The notes under the pieces are model-generated. The model ran no database searches, had not been told where the DNA came from, and saw nothing but the letters and a program-made list of their open reading frames with translations. 39,722 bases of DNA. It comes from Anaerolineales bacterium (GTDB lineage Bacteria; Chloroflexota; Anaerolineae; Anaerolineales; UBA6663). A program made the translations under genes and the position numbers. Below are positions 1-7,682 of the stretch, piece after piece. Position 1 is the first letter of the stretch. Each line of letters begins with the position of its first letter. Where the stretch lies: NCBI GenBank assembly GCA_020850595.1, contig JADZEK010000086.1, forward strand, positions 1-39,722. Direction: 5' to 3'.

Positions 1-63
1 GATCCTGGGTTGAGATTCCTCACCCCCCACAATGCCGAAGGATGGCCGGCAACCGGAGGGGGG

Positions 64-141
64 CTTCGGAATGACATGGTCCGCCGAGTGTTTCGCCACT
101 GGGGGGCTGGCGCACCGCGCCATGCGCTCTTCGGAATGACA
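64..141. repeat. Short direct repeat in noncoding leader region
   Basis: The 13-base word CTTCGGAATGACA occurs at 64-76 and again at 129-141. A segment GAGATTCCTC lies upstream at about 12-21. Together they resemble dispersed intergenic repeats of the GATTCCTC...TTCGGAATGACA type that I recall from Chloroflexota and other genomes. Bases 1-229 hold no convincing gene; the small open frame here is not supported. Whether this is a genome-wide repeat cannot be judged from a single window. Confidence 0.4.
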
Positions 142-192
142 GGCAAAATAGGGCTGATCAGTCCCAAGCACAGTTTAGGTGCAATTGCCCTG

Positions 193-221
193 TTGCTGAT
201 GCCGCGGCTTTCGCTTACACT
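193..221 (+). promoter_or_regulatory. Candidate promoter of the GNAT gene
   Basis: TTGCTG at 193-198 and TACACT at 216-221 are separated by 17 bases and resemble -35 and -10 boxes. The predicted transcript would begin at about 227-230, essentially at the GTG start codon at 230, and no Shine-Dalgarno sequence precedes that codon. The gene may therefore be leaderless. Prediction from sequence only. Confidence 0.35.
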
Positions 222-229
222 ACCGGCCC

Positions 230-796
230 GTGCTCAATTCTATTGAAACTCCCCGGCTAACGCTGCGCCGCTTTCAGGATGCTGATGTGGCGGCCCTGGC
301 CGCTTACCGCAACGACCCGGAGGTCGCGCGCTATCAGAGTTGGGAGTCTATCAGCCTGGCGCGGGCGCAGGCGTTCGTGCAGGAGCAGCGCGACCTGGCG
401 CCCGGTCTGCCCGGCGAGTGGTTTCACTTCGCCATCGTTCTGCGCGAGACTGGCCAGTTGATCGGCGATGTGGGGCTGAACGTGCTGGTGCAGGATGTGC
501 GCCAGGCGCAGCTCGGCCTGACGCTCGACCGGGCCTATCAGGGACAGGGGCTGGGCGGCGAGGCGGCTACGGCTGCGCTCGATTATGCTTTTATCAACCT
601 CGACCTGCACCGGGTGATGGCGGTGGTGGATGTGCTGAACACGCCGGCCGTGGCCCTGCTGGAGCGCATCGGCCTGCGGCGCGAAGGCCACTTCCTCAAA
701 AACGCCTGGTTCAAGGGCCGCTGGGCCGACGAATACCTCTACGCGCTGCTCCAGGCCGAGTGGCTACCGCGGCGCGGTCTGCCGGGCGCGCGCTAG
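230..796 (+). CDS. GNAT family N-acetyltransferase (RimJ/RimL type)
   Basis: A 188-residue protein of the GNAT fold, most like the RimJ/RimL/SpeG group, which transfers acetyl from acetyl-CoA to an amine of a protein N-terminus, polyamine or small molecule. The N-terminus (IETPRLTLRRF) is the classic opening strand of this group. The acetyl-CoA loop appears as GQGLGGEAATAAL near residues 104-116, and VMAVVDVLNTPAVALLERIG near 130-149 is the typical C-terminal motif. Length is normal for the family. The start is GTG at 230; starting later would remove the conserved first strand. It ends 7 bases before the stop of the convergent MFS gene. The substrate cannot be told from sequence. Confidence 0.88.
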   Translation: MLNSIETPRLTLRRFQDADVAALAAYRNDPEVARYQSWESISLARAQAFVQEQRDLAPGLPGEWFHFAIVLRETGQLIGDVGLNVLVQDVRQAQLGLTLDRAYQGQGLGGEAATAALDYAFINLDLHRVMAVVDVLNTPAVALLERIGLRREGHFLKNAWFKGRWADEYLYALLQAEWLPRRGLPGAR

Positions 797-803
797 CGGC
801 CCG

Positions 804-2051
804 CTAGTGGCGGGCGGTGTGGTGGGGCGCCTTGATCTGGAGCGCCGCCAGCACCGTCAGCACGCTGCCGACCGCCGCGAACAGCATGGGCGCGCTCGGG
901 TGGAACTGCTCGAACAGCCAGCCCGCGATCAGCGGCCCGGTGATGCGGCCCAATCCCTGAATGGATTCCATCAGCCCAATGGCAAAGCCGCGCTGGTCGG
1001 AGGGCGCCAGGTAGGTCAGCAGCGCCAAGAGGGCCGGCACCGCTACGTTGCCGCCAAAGGGGATGAGCGGCAGCACTGCCAGCACCACCGGCAGCGCGGG
1101 CACGAACGCCATCACTGCCCAGCCCAGGCCGCGCACCACCGCCCCGGTGGTCACCATGGAGCGCTCGCCGAAGCGCCGCACCAGCGGCCCCACCAGCCAG
1201 AACTGCGTGATGATGCCGACGACGCCGACGAACGTCAACATGTAACCCACGGCCGTCTGCACGAAGTTCTGGTCATGGCCGGGGAAGAGGGCTGCCTCGG
1301 CCCAGAGCACGTACACGGCCTGAAAGCTGAAAAACGTGATCTGGCTCAGGAAGCCGATGAGCATCAGCGTGGGCACGCCCGACAGCCGCAGCACGCCGGC
1401 CCAGGCCGTGTTGCGCCAGCCGGTCTGGCGCGACTCGCGGCGCTCGGCGGCGCGGGCGGCGTAGGCGGCGCGCGTTTCGGGCGTGAGCGACTCGGGCAGC
1501 AGCCGCCAACTGAGGGTGACGGTGAGGGTCGAAACCGCCGCCGCCAGGAAAAACGGCAGGCGCGGCCCAAAGCTCCCGGCCACCAACGCGCCAAAGGCCG
1601 GCCCAAAGATCAGCCCGGCGGCGAACGCGCCGCTGACCAGGCCCAGCCCGCGCGCCCGGTTGTGGGCGGTGGTGATGTCACTCAGGTAGGCTTGCGCCAC
1701 TGAGACGTTGCCGCCGGTGAGGCCGTCTATCAGGCGGGCCACAAACAGCCACGCCAGCGCCGGGGCCGCGCCGCTGAGCAGCAGCGCCAGGAACGTGCCC
1801 GCCTGGCTGAGGATGAGGATGGGCCGCCGCCCGTAGCGGTCGGAGAGCCGCCCGAGCTGCGGGCTGGCGAAGAACTGCGCCGCGAAATAGACGCTGGCCA
1901 TCAGCGTGATCTGAAAGGGCGTGGCGTGGAACGCGCCCTGGGCGTAGAGCGGCAGCACGGGCAGGGTGATGCCCACGCCGAGCACATCTACGAACACGAT
2001 CATGAAGATGGGGAACTGCGGCGAACCCAGAAAAGCGCGTAACCGTTGCAT
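804..2051 (-). CDS. MFS transporter, DHA1/TetA-like efflux pump
   Basis: A 415-residue integral membrane protein with about 12 hydrophobic segments, typical of the major facilitator superfamily. Motif A appears as GRLSDRYGRRPIL in the loop between helices 2 and 3. The antiporter motif C appears as FGPAFGALVAG in helix 5. Together these point to a proton-coupled drug efflux pump of the DHA1 (TetA-like) group. The start is ATG at 2051, with GGGAG about four bases upstream. It is divergent from the glycosyltransferase gene and shares a 100-base intergenic region with it. A specific drug cannot be inferred, and TetA itself should not be assumed. Confidence 0.88.
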   Translation of the reverse strand: MQRLRAFLGSPQFPIFMIVFVDVLGVGITLPVLPLYAQGAFHATPFQITLMASVYFAAQFFASPQLGRLSDRYGRRPILILSQAGTFLALLLSGAAPALAWLFVARLIDGLTGGNVSVAQAYLSDITTAHNRARGLGLVSGAFAAGLIFGPAFGALVAGSFGPRLPFFLAAAVSTLTVTLSWRLLPESLTPETRAAYAARAAERRESRQTGWRNTAWAGVLRLSGVPTLMLIGFLSQITFFSFQAVYVLWAEAALFPGHDQNFVQTAVGYMLTFVGVVGIITQFWLVGPLVRRFGERSMVTTGAVVRGLGWAVMAFVPALPVVLAVLPLIPFGGNVAVPALLALLTYLAPSDQRGFAIGLMESIQGLGRITGPLIAGWLFEQFHPSAPMLFAAVGSVLTVLAALQIKAPHHTARH

Positions 2052-2061
2052 ACGTCTCCCG

Positions 2062-2090
2062 TTGCCAGTGCAGCCGGGCGAGTTTATACT
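2062..2090 (+). promoter_or_regulatory. Candidate promoter of the glycosyltransferase gene
   Basis: TTGCCA at 2062-2067 and TATACT at 2085-2090 are spaced by 17 bases, a good match to sigma70-type -35 and -10 boxes on the plus strand. The predicted start near 2097 leaves a leader of about 55 bases before the ATG at 2152. Confidence 0.5.
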
Positions 2091-2115
2091 GCTTCACACC
2101 GCCTGAACACCTGTC

Positions 2116-2135
2116 CCTCCGGCCAGTGCCGGAGG
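2116..2135 (+). other. Hairpin in the glycosyltransferase leader
   Basis: CCTCCGGC at 2116-2123 and GCCGGAGG at 2128-2135 form a perfect 8-bp stem with a CAGT tetraloop. It lies 16 bases before the ATG and contains the only purine-rich GGAGG of the leader. It could therefore mask the ribosome binding site, although the spacing to the start is long. No T-tract follows, so it is not a standard terminator. Confidence 0.4.
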
Positions 2136-2151
2136 ACGCCTGTTCCCCCTC

Positions 2152-3324
2152 ATGCGCCTCGGCCACCTCACCGACTGCTACCTGCCCGTCCTCAACGGCG
2201 TCAGTATCTTTGTGCGCACCGCCAAGCGCGCCGCCGAGCAGGCCGGCGTGGAGGCGCACGTGTTCACCAGCGGCCATACCGGCTATGCCGACGATGAGCC
2301 GCGGGTGTGGCGCGCCCCGGGCGTGCCGCTGGGCGGCACCGGCTACTACGCCTACCGGCGCTACCCGCCCACCATGCTGGCCCAGGCGCGGCAGATGGAC
2401 GTGCTGCATGTCCATCACCCTTTCCTGGCGGCGCGGCAGGGCGCGGCGCTGCGTCGGCGGGGCGGTCAGCCCCTGATATTCACCGCCCACACCCGCTACG
2501 ACCTCTACGCCCGCTATTACCTGCCCTTTGTGCCCGAACGGCTGGCGGCCGGCCTCATGGCGGCCTGGCTGCGGCGCATCAGCCGCCACTTTGACCTGAT
2601 TGTGGCGGTCTCGGCGGCGGCGGAGGCCATGCTGCACCGTCAGGGCGTCACGGCCCCGATCGAGGTGATCTCCAACGGTGTTGAATTGGGACGTTTTCGC
2701 GCTGCTGTGCCCGCTGCCCGCGCCGCGCTGGGTCTGCCGGAGACGGCGTTTCTGGCGCTGTATGTCGGCCGCCTGGGGCCAGAGAAGAGCCTGCCCGCCC
2801 TGTTGGAGGCCGTGGCGGCGGCCGGCCCAACGCCTCGGCCGCTGGTGCTGGCGTTGGCCGGGAGCGGCCCGTTGGAAGCCGATCTGCACCGGCAGGCGGC
2901 GGCGCTTGGGCTGGGCGGGCGGGTGCAGTTCCTGGGCCGGCAGCCGCACGAGGCCATCCCCGGCCTGCTGGCGACCGCCGACGCCTTCGTCACCGCCTCC
3001 GCCAGCGAGGGGCACCCCATCACCGTCATTGAGGCGCTGGCCGCCGGGCTGCCGGTGGCGGCCTACGACGTCCCCGGCATCCGCGAGACGGTGGTTGACG
3101 GCGAGAATGGGTTGCTGGCCGCGCCGGGGCCGGCGGCGCTGGGCGCGGTGCTGGCGCGGCTGGCGGGCGACCCAGCGCTGCGCGGGCGGCTGGCGGCGGG
3201 CGCGCATGTGTCCGCCGAGCAATACAGCATTGAGGCCACCACCGCCCGGCTGCTGGCGCGCTACGCCGAGCTGTTAGGGACGATGGCGGCGCGACGGCGC
3301 GAACCGAAGGGCAGTTGGTCGTAG
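2152..3324 (+). CDS. GT4 family glycosyltransferase
   Basis: A 390-residue GT-B glycosyltransferase of family GT4. The N-terminal acceptor domain begins MRLGHLTDCYLPVLNGVS and carries the HVHHPFLAARQG and FTAHTRYDLYARYY segments seen in diacylglycerol glucosyl- and mannosyltransferases. The C-terminal donor domain has SNGVELGRF, YVGRLGPEKSLPALLEAV and the sugar-nucleotide loop ASASEGHPITVIEALAAGLP with the EX7E-type glutamates. It most likely moves a hexose from UDP- or GDP-sugar to a lipid or glycan at the cytoplasmic membrane. The ATG at 2152 is the only start before the conserved first strand. Monocistronic, with a terminator-like hairpin downstream. The acceptor is unknown. Confidence 0.85.
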   Translation: MRLGHLTDCYLPVLNGVSIFVRTAKRAAEQAGVEAHVFTSGHTGYADDEPRVWRAPGVPLGGTGYYAYRRYPPTMLAQARQMDVLHVHHPFLAARQGAALRRRGGQPLIFTAHTRYDLYARYYLPFVPERLAAGLMAAWLRRISRHFDLIVAVSAAAEAMLHRQGVTAPIEVISNGVELGRFRAAVPAARAALGLPETAFLALYVGRLGPEKSLPALLEAVAAAGPTPRPLVLALAGSGPLEADLHRQAAALGLGGRVQFLGRQPHEAIPGLLATADAFVTASASEGHPITVIEALAAGLPVAAYDVPGIRETVVDGENGLLAAPGPAALGAVLARLAGDPALRGRLAAGAHVSAEQYSIEATTARLLARYAELLGTMAARRREPKGSWS

Positions 3325-3351
3325 AAGTTAGGCGCAGGGCGGACAAACAAC

Positions 3352-3384
3352 CGGCCCGCCGGCACGCTGTCTGCCGGCGGGCCG
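3352..3384. terminator. Hairpin between convergent genes, probable bidirectional terminator
   Basis: CGGCCCGCCGGCA at 3352-3364 pairs perfectly with TGCCGGCGGGCCG at 3372-3384, a 13-bp GC-rich stem with a 7-base loop. It lies between the stops of the convergent glycosyltransferase (plus) and aldo/keto reductase (minus). There is no strong T-tract on either side, so termination efficiency is uncertain, but position and stem strength fit a shared terminator. Confidence 0.6.
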
Positions 3385-3414
3385 AGAACACAACCGGCCA
3401 GGAGAGCCGCGCTA

Positions 3415-4386
3415 CTACCAGGCGAAAGCCTCGGGCGCTTCCCCGCCGGGGCCGGGCCAGATCTCATTGAGCTTAGTGAGGGTGGCGGCGTCGAGCTTCA
3501 GTTCCACGGCGCGCAGGCTGCCTTCCAACTGCTCGAGGGTGCGCGGGCCGATGATGGGCGCGGTGACGCCCTTTTGGGCCAGCAGCCAGGCCAGGGCCAC
3601 GTCGGCGGGCTGTTCGCCTAGGTCGGCGCAGAGCGCTTCGTAGGCCCGCAGCTGCGGCTTGTATTTCTTGATGTCTTTCTGCTGGTTCTCGCCGGCGCGG
3701 CGGCCCACTTTCTGTTTTTGCAGCGCGCCGCCCAGCAGGCCCCCGGCCAGCGGGCTGTAGGGGATGACGCCCACGCCGTAGGCGCGCGCGGCGGGCAGGA
3801 CTTCTAGCTCGACGGTGCGCTTGGCGAGATTGTACAGGCACTGCTCTGACACCAACCCCAAGAAGTGGCGGTCGGCGGCGGCGGCTTGCGCCCGGGCGAG
3901 GTGCCACCCGGCGAAGTTGCTGCTGCCTACGTAGAGCACCTTGCCTTGCTGCACCAGCACCTCAAAGGCCTGCCAGACCTCGTCGAACGGCGTGTCGCGG
4001 TCAACGTGGTGCATCTGGTACAGGTCAATGTGGTCGGTTTGCAGGCGGCGCAGGCTCTCGTCGCAGGCGCGCCTGATCTGGTAGGCCGAGAGGCGGCGGT
4101 CGTTGGGGCCGGGGCCCATGCGGCTGTACACCTTGGTGGCCAGCACAATCTGCTCGCGCCGCCGGCCGCCCTGCGCCAGCCAGCGCCCGATGATTTGCTC
4201 AGTCAGGCCCTCATACAGCACGCCGCCGTAGGCGTTGGCGGTGTCCCAGAAGTTCAGGCCGAGCGCCAACGCGCGGTCCATCAGCGCGAAGCTGTCCGGC
4301 TCGCTGGTGTGCGGGCCAAAGTTCATGGTCCCCAGGCACAGCGGGCTGACCTTCAGCCCGGTGCGGCCCAATGCGACGTAATCCAT
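3415..4386 (-). CDS. Aldo/keto reductase
   Basis: A 323-residue (alpha/beta)8 NADPH-dependent oxidoreductase of the aldo/keto reductase superfamily, YghZ/Tas-like. The catalytic tetrad is visible: Asp in FWDTANAYGG, Tyr in the same segment, Lys in LATKVYS and His in YQMHHVD. The C-terminal cofactor region has VIPYSPLAGGLLGG and PIIGPRTLEQLEGSL, which holds the adenine phosphate pocket. Length is normal. It lies 26 bases downstream of potD on the same strand and may be co-transcribed with the polyamine transporter, although the functions are not obviously linked. The carbonyl substrate is unknown. Confidence 0.88.
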   Translation of the reverse strand: MDYVALGRTGLKVSPLCLGTMNFGPHTSEPDSFALMDRALALGLNFWDTANAYGGVLYEGLTEQIIGRWLAQGGRRREQIVLATKVYSRMGPGPNDRRLSAYQIRRACDESLRRLQTDHIDLYQMHHVDRDTPFDEVWQAFEVLVQQGKVLYVGSSNFAGWHLARAQAAAADRHFLGLVSEQCLYNLAKRTVELEVLPAARAYGVGVIPYSPLAGGLLGGALQKQKVGRRAGENQQKDIKKYKPQLRAYEALCADLGEQPADVALAWLLAQKGVTAPIIGPRTLEQLEGSLRAVELKLDAATLTKLNEIWPGPGGEAPEAFAW

Positions 4387-4412
4387 CCGCAGGCGCTCCT
4401 GGCTCTGGCGGC

Positions 4413-5552
4413 CTAGCCGCCAATCGCCGCCTTAAACTCCGTCCAGACGCGGTCGTACAGTTCCAGGGCGTCGCCCACGTCCTGAATCCACTGGAGCTTA
4501 GCCATGGTGGCCGCGTCGGGGTAGATGCCCTTGTTGTTCAACATCTCTGGGTCGAGCAGGGCCTTGGCCGCATCGTTGGGCGTGCCGTAGCCGATGAAGC
4601 TGATGTTTTCCGCGGCGATTTCCGGGTCGCTCATGAAGTTGATGAAGACCATGGCCGTGTACTTGTTGGGGGCCGAGGTTGGCACGGCCAGGTTGTCTTG
4701 CCAGATGGTGCAGCCTTCTTGCGGGATCAGATAGGTGAGGCCCGCGCGCCCGCCGGTGTCGGGGTCGCCCGCCAGCACGGCGTCGCCGGTCCAGATATGG
4801 CCGATGACGGTCTCGCCGGAGACGATCAGGTCGTCGTTGGTCTGGCTGTCGTAGGCCTTGACGCACGGCGCCTGCTGGATGAGCAGATTCTTGGCCTCGT
4901 CCAGGTGGGCTGGGTCGATGTCGTTGATGCTGTAGCCCAGGTACATCAGCGCGGCGCCCAGGGTCTCGCGCTGGTCGTCGAGCATGCTGATCCGGCCGCA
5001 GACGTCGGCGGAAGGCTCAAAGACCAGCTTCCAGGAGGGCTGCGGGTCGGGGATGACGCTGGTGTCCACGATCAGGCCGGAGGTGCCCCAGTCGAAGGGC
5101 ATGCTGTACTTCTGTTCGGGGTCGAAGTACTGGTGCACGTTCACTGGGTTCATGTGCTTGATGTTGGTGATGACGCCGAAATCCAGCGGCTCGAGCATGT
5201 TCTCGCTGATCATGATCTGGACCATGTAGTCGGACGGCACGATCACGTCGTAGCCCGTCGCGCCCGACTGCAAAGTGGCCAGCAGCGTCTCATTTGAGTC
5301 GAAGTTGGTCTCAACCACGCGCACGCCGCACTCGGCCTCAAACTGTTCTTTCACCGCCGGGTCAAAATACTCCACCCAGGTGTAGACCTGGATTTCGGCG
5401 GCCAGCTTCGATTTGTCGCCGCAGCGGCCGGAGGTGTCAGCGCTGTCGCCTGGCACAACCTCGGCTGTCGGCGCGGGGGTGGCCGCGGGTTGGCTGCCGC
5501 AGGCGGCCAAAAAGAGACTGCTCAGCAGTAAGACATTCCAGAAACGTTTCAT
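4413..5552 (-). CDS. potD: Polyamine ABC transporter substrate-binding lipoprotein (PotD/PotF-like)
   Basis: A 379-residue extracytoplasmic solute-binding protein. The start at 5552 (MKRFWNVLLLSSLFLAACGS) gives a lipoprotein signal with lipobox LAAC and is preceded by a strong GGAGGAG ribosome site; the upstream in-frame extension to 5693 is rejected. The mature domain opens with IQVYTWVEYFDP and contains TLQSGATGYDVIVPSDYMV, typical of the PotD/PotF spermidine/putrescine binding family. The DWGTSG and IWTGDA segments line the ligand cleft in that family. It is the last gene of potABCD and is separated from potC by 133 bases, which may hold its own expression signals. Polyamine specificity is inferred from family similarity. 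Confidence 0.85.
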   Translation of the reverse strand: MKRFWNVLLLSSLFLAACGSQPAATPAPTAEVVPGDSADTSGRCGDKSKLAAEIQVYTWVEYFDPAVKEQFEAECGVRVVETNFDSNETLLATLQSGATGYDVIVPSDYMVQIMISENMLEPLDFGVITNIKHMNPVNVHQYFDPEQKYSMPFDWGTSGLIVDTSVIPDPQPSWKLVFEPSADVCGRISMLDDQRETLGAALMYLGYSINDIDPAHLDEAKNLLIQQAPCVKAYDSQTNDDLIVSGETVIGHIWTGDAVLAGDPDTGGRAGLTYLIPQEGCTIWQDNLAVPTSAPNKYTAMVFINFMSDPEIAAENISFIGYGTPNDAAKALLDPEMLNNKGIYPDAATMAKLQWIQDVGDALELYDRVWTEFKAAIGG

Positions 5553-5685
5553 GCGCACTCCTCCAGTGGGTTTCGCACAGCGACTTATGTGAACGCATTG
5601 GGCGCGTGGGCCGCCCCGCGTCAATCGGCGTTCGGCGGCAGGCCCGTTAGCCCAGCCGGGGAGGGCGCAGCCCCATCCGCGGCCA

Positions 5686-6813
5686 CTAGCCAAACAGCAA
5701 GGTGGTGGAAATATATCCCACCCCAGCGGTCACGACCAAGGCAAAAATCGCCAGCCACTGGCCCGCGCGGTTGGCCTCGCGTAGCTCGGGCCGCCATTGC
5801 GCCAGCGCGCGCCAGGCCGGCCACAGCAGCAGCAGGAGCAGCAGCCGCAGCAGGTCGGCCACGCTGAACGCGCCGCCCAGCAGGTGGCTGCCAAAGCCCG
5901 CCAGGCCCTGCAGCGCCAGGCCGACCGCCAGGCCGATGCCCATGGCGCGCGTGAGCAGCGGGCCGCCGCCCTGCGCCGTGAGCGACAGGCCGACCAGCCC
6001 CATGGAGCCGGCCAGCAGCGCCGTGGAGAGGGCGTTGATCTCGGGGGTGACGCCTTTGCGCACCAGGCTGTAGATGTACAGCGGCATGGTCTGGCTGCCC
6101 ACGCCCTTGGTGAACGCCGTGATCAGGTAGTCGTCGAGCGAGAGGGTGAAGGCCATGAGCGCGCCGCCGACGATGCCCGGCATGAGCAGCGGCAGCGTGA
6201 TGCGCGTGAACGTGCGCCACTCGTCGGCGCCCAGGTCTTGGGCGGCCTCTTCCAGCGTGCGGTCAAAATCGGCCAGGCGGGCCCGCACGATGATGTAAAC
6301 AAACGGGATGTTGAAGGCGATGTGCGAGAGCGTGATCGTCACCAGGCCGGTCGCGGCGTGCAGGCCGATGGCTGCCAACGCCGGGAAGAGCGCCTGGTTG
6401 AAGAACAGCAGCAGGGCGATGCCCATGACGATTTCGGGGATGACGATGGGCAGGTACAAATTGGCGTCCAGCGCGGTGCGCAGGCCGAAGCGGTAGCGGT
6501 CCATGCCCAGCGCCAGGATGGTGCCGATGGCGGTGCTGGCCAGGGTGGAGATCAGGCCGATGAGCAGGCTGTTGCGCGCCGCCGTCAGCAGTTCCTGGTT
6601 GGCGGCCAGAGCCTGATACCACTCGAGGGAAAAGCCGCCGAAGACGGCCACCGAGCGGGTATTGTTGAATGAGAATAAGATCAAGATGACGACCGGCAGG
6701 TACAGGAAGGCGAACAGCAGCGCGGCGTTGCCGCCCAGCGCCCACTGGGTCAGGCGGGTTGACCAGCGCGAGCGGGCCGGCCGGCCCACGGCGGGTAGCG
6801 CCTTGGCCGTCAC
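5686..6813 (-). CDS. potC: Polyamine ABC transporter permease (PotC-like) with C-terminal extension
   Basis: A 375-residue membrane permease of the PotC type. Helices start at ALLFAFLYLPVVILILFSF, and the ABC-docking EAA loop is seen at about residues 188-206 (EEAAQDLGADEWRTFTRITL). The usual permease body ends near residue 280. About 95 further residues follow, with extra hydrophobic stretches (LLRLLLLLLLWPAW and WLAIFALVVTAGVGYI), which normal PotC proteins of about 260-280 residues lack. The start is GTG at 6813, overlapping the potB stop by 4 bases, so translation is coupled. The last codons have no sign of frameshift. The added helices may be a fused or lineage-specific domain. Confidence 0.83.
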   Translation of the reverse strand: MTAKALPAVGRPARSRWSTRLTQWALGGNAALLFAFLYLPVVILILFSFNNTRSVAVFGGFSLEWYQALAANQELLTAARNSLLIGLISTLASTAIGTILALGMDRYRFGLRTALDANLYLPIVIPEIVMGIALLLFFNQALFPALAAIGLHAATGLVTITLSHIAFNIPFVYIIVRARLADFDRTLEEAAQDLGADEWRTFTRITLPLLMPGIVGGALMAFTLSLDDYLITAFTKGVGSQTMPLYIYSLVRKGVTPEINALSTALLAGSMGLVGLSLTAQGGGPLLTRAMGIGLAVGLALQGLAGFGSHLLGGAFSVADLLRLLLLLLLWPAWRALAQWRPELREANRAGQWLAIFALVVTAGVGYISTTLLFG

Positions 6814-7679
6814 AGCGCCCTCCGCTCTTCGCCACCCGACTGGAAGTAGAGGATGACGCCCGCTAGCACCAACGCCATGAGCACCAGCGAGATGGCCGAG
6901 CCAAAAGGCCAGTCGCGGGCCACGCCGAACTGCCGGTTGATGAGCGTGCCGATCATCTCGACCTTGCCGCCGCCCATAATGTCGGGGGTGATGAAGGCCC
7001 CCACCACCGGCACCAGCGTCAGCACGATGGCCGCCACCACGCCCGGCAGCGTCAGGGGCATCATCACCCGCCAGAAGGCGCGCGCCGGGTTGGCCCCCAG
7101 GTCGGCGGCGGCCTCCAGCAGCGAGTAGTTGAATTTCTCCACCGAAGCGTACATGGGCAGGATGGCGAAGGGCAGGTAGCCGTAGACCAGCCCAATGATG
7201 ACCGCGGTCTCGTTATACAGCAGGTCGAGCGGCTGCCCGATCAGGCCCACGCCCAGCAGCGCGCTGTTGACCAGGCCGTCGGCCCCCAGCACCTGCTTGA
7301 GCGCGTAGGTGCGCACCAGGAAGTTGGTCCAAAACGGGATCATGACCAGCAGCAACAGGGCGTCCCGCCAGCGCGGCGGCCGGGCGGCGATGAAGTAGGC
7401 CAACGGGTAGCCGACCAGAACGCAGATGGCCGTGACGGTGACACCGATTTGGAGCGAGTGCAGGAAAATGCCCAGGTAGAGCGGGTCGAAGAAGTCAACG
7501 TAGTTGCCGAGCGTGAAGACCGGCGGCAGGCGGATGCCGCCGGCCCGGCCGCGCTCCACAAAGCTGATGAACAGCACAATCAGCAGCGGCAGATTGAAAA
7601 ACAAGATGAGCCAAAAAACGCCCGGGCCGAGCAGTCCAACCAGTTGCAGCCGGCGGCTGCGGCGAATTTGGTTGAGCAT
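6810..7679 (-). CDS. potB: Polyamine ABC transporter permease (PotB-like)
   Basis: A 289-residue inner-membrane permease with about six hydrophobic helices, the usual size for PotB/PotH. The first helix is PGVFWLILFFNLPLLIVLFI. The EAA coupling loop is EAAADLGANPARAFWRVMMP and would contact PotA. It pairs with PotC to form the translocation channel. It begins 3 bases after the potA stop and overlaps potC by 4 bases, as in classic potABCD operons. Confidence 0.86.
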   Translation of the reverse strand: MLNQIRRSRRLQLVGLLGPGVFWLILFFNLPLLIVLFISFVERGRAGGIRLPPVFTLGNYVDFFDPLYLGIFLHSLQIGVTVTAICVLVGYPLAYFIAARPPRWRDALLLLVMIPFWTNFLVRTYALKQVLGADGLVNSALLGVGLIGQPLDLLYNETAVIIGLVYGYLPFAILPMYASVEKFNYSLLEAAADLGANPARAFWRVMMPLTLPGVVAAIVLTLVPVVGAFITPDIMGGGKVEMIGTLINRQFGVARDWPFGSAISLVLMALVLAGVILYFQSGGEERRAL

Positions 7680-7682
7680 CGG

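Noticed and set aside
1678..3222. Minus-strand frame of 514 codons across the MFS-GT4 intergenic region
   Set aside because: Overlaps two well-supported genes and the promoter region in a different frame; composition is that of a shadow.
5553..5693. N-terminal extension of PotD
   Set aside because: It would bury the lipoprotein signal; ATG 5552 has GGAGGAG upstream.
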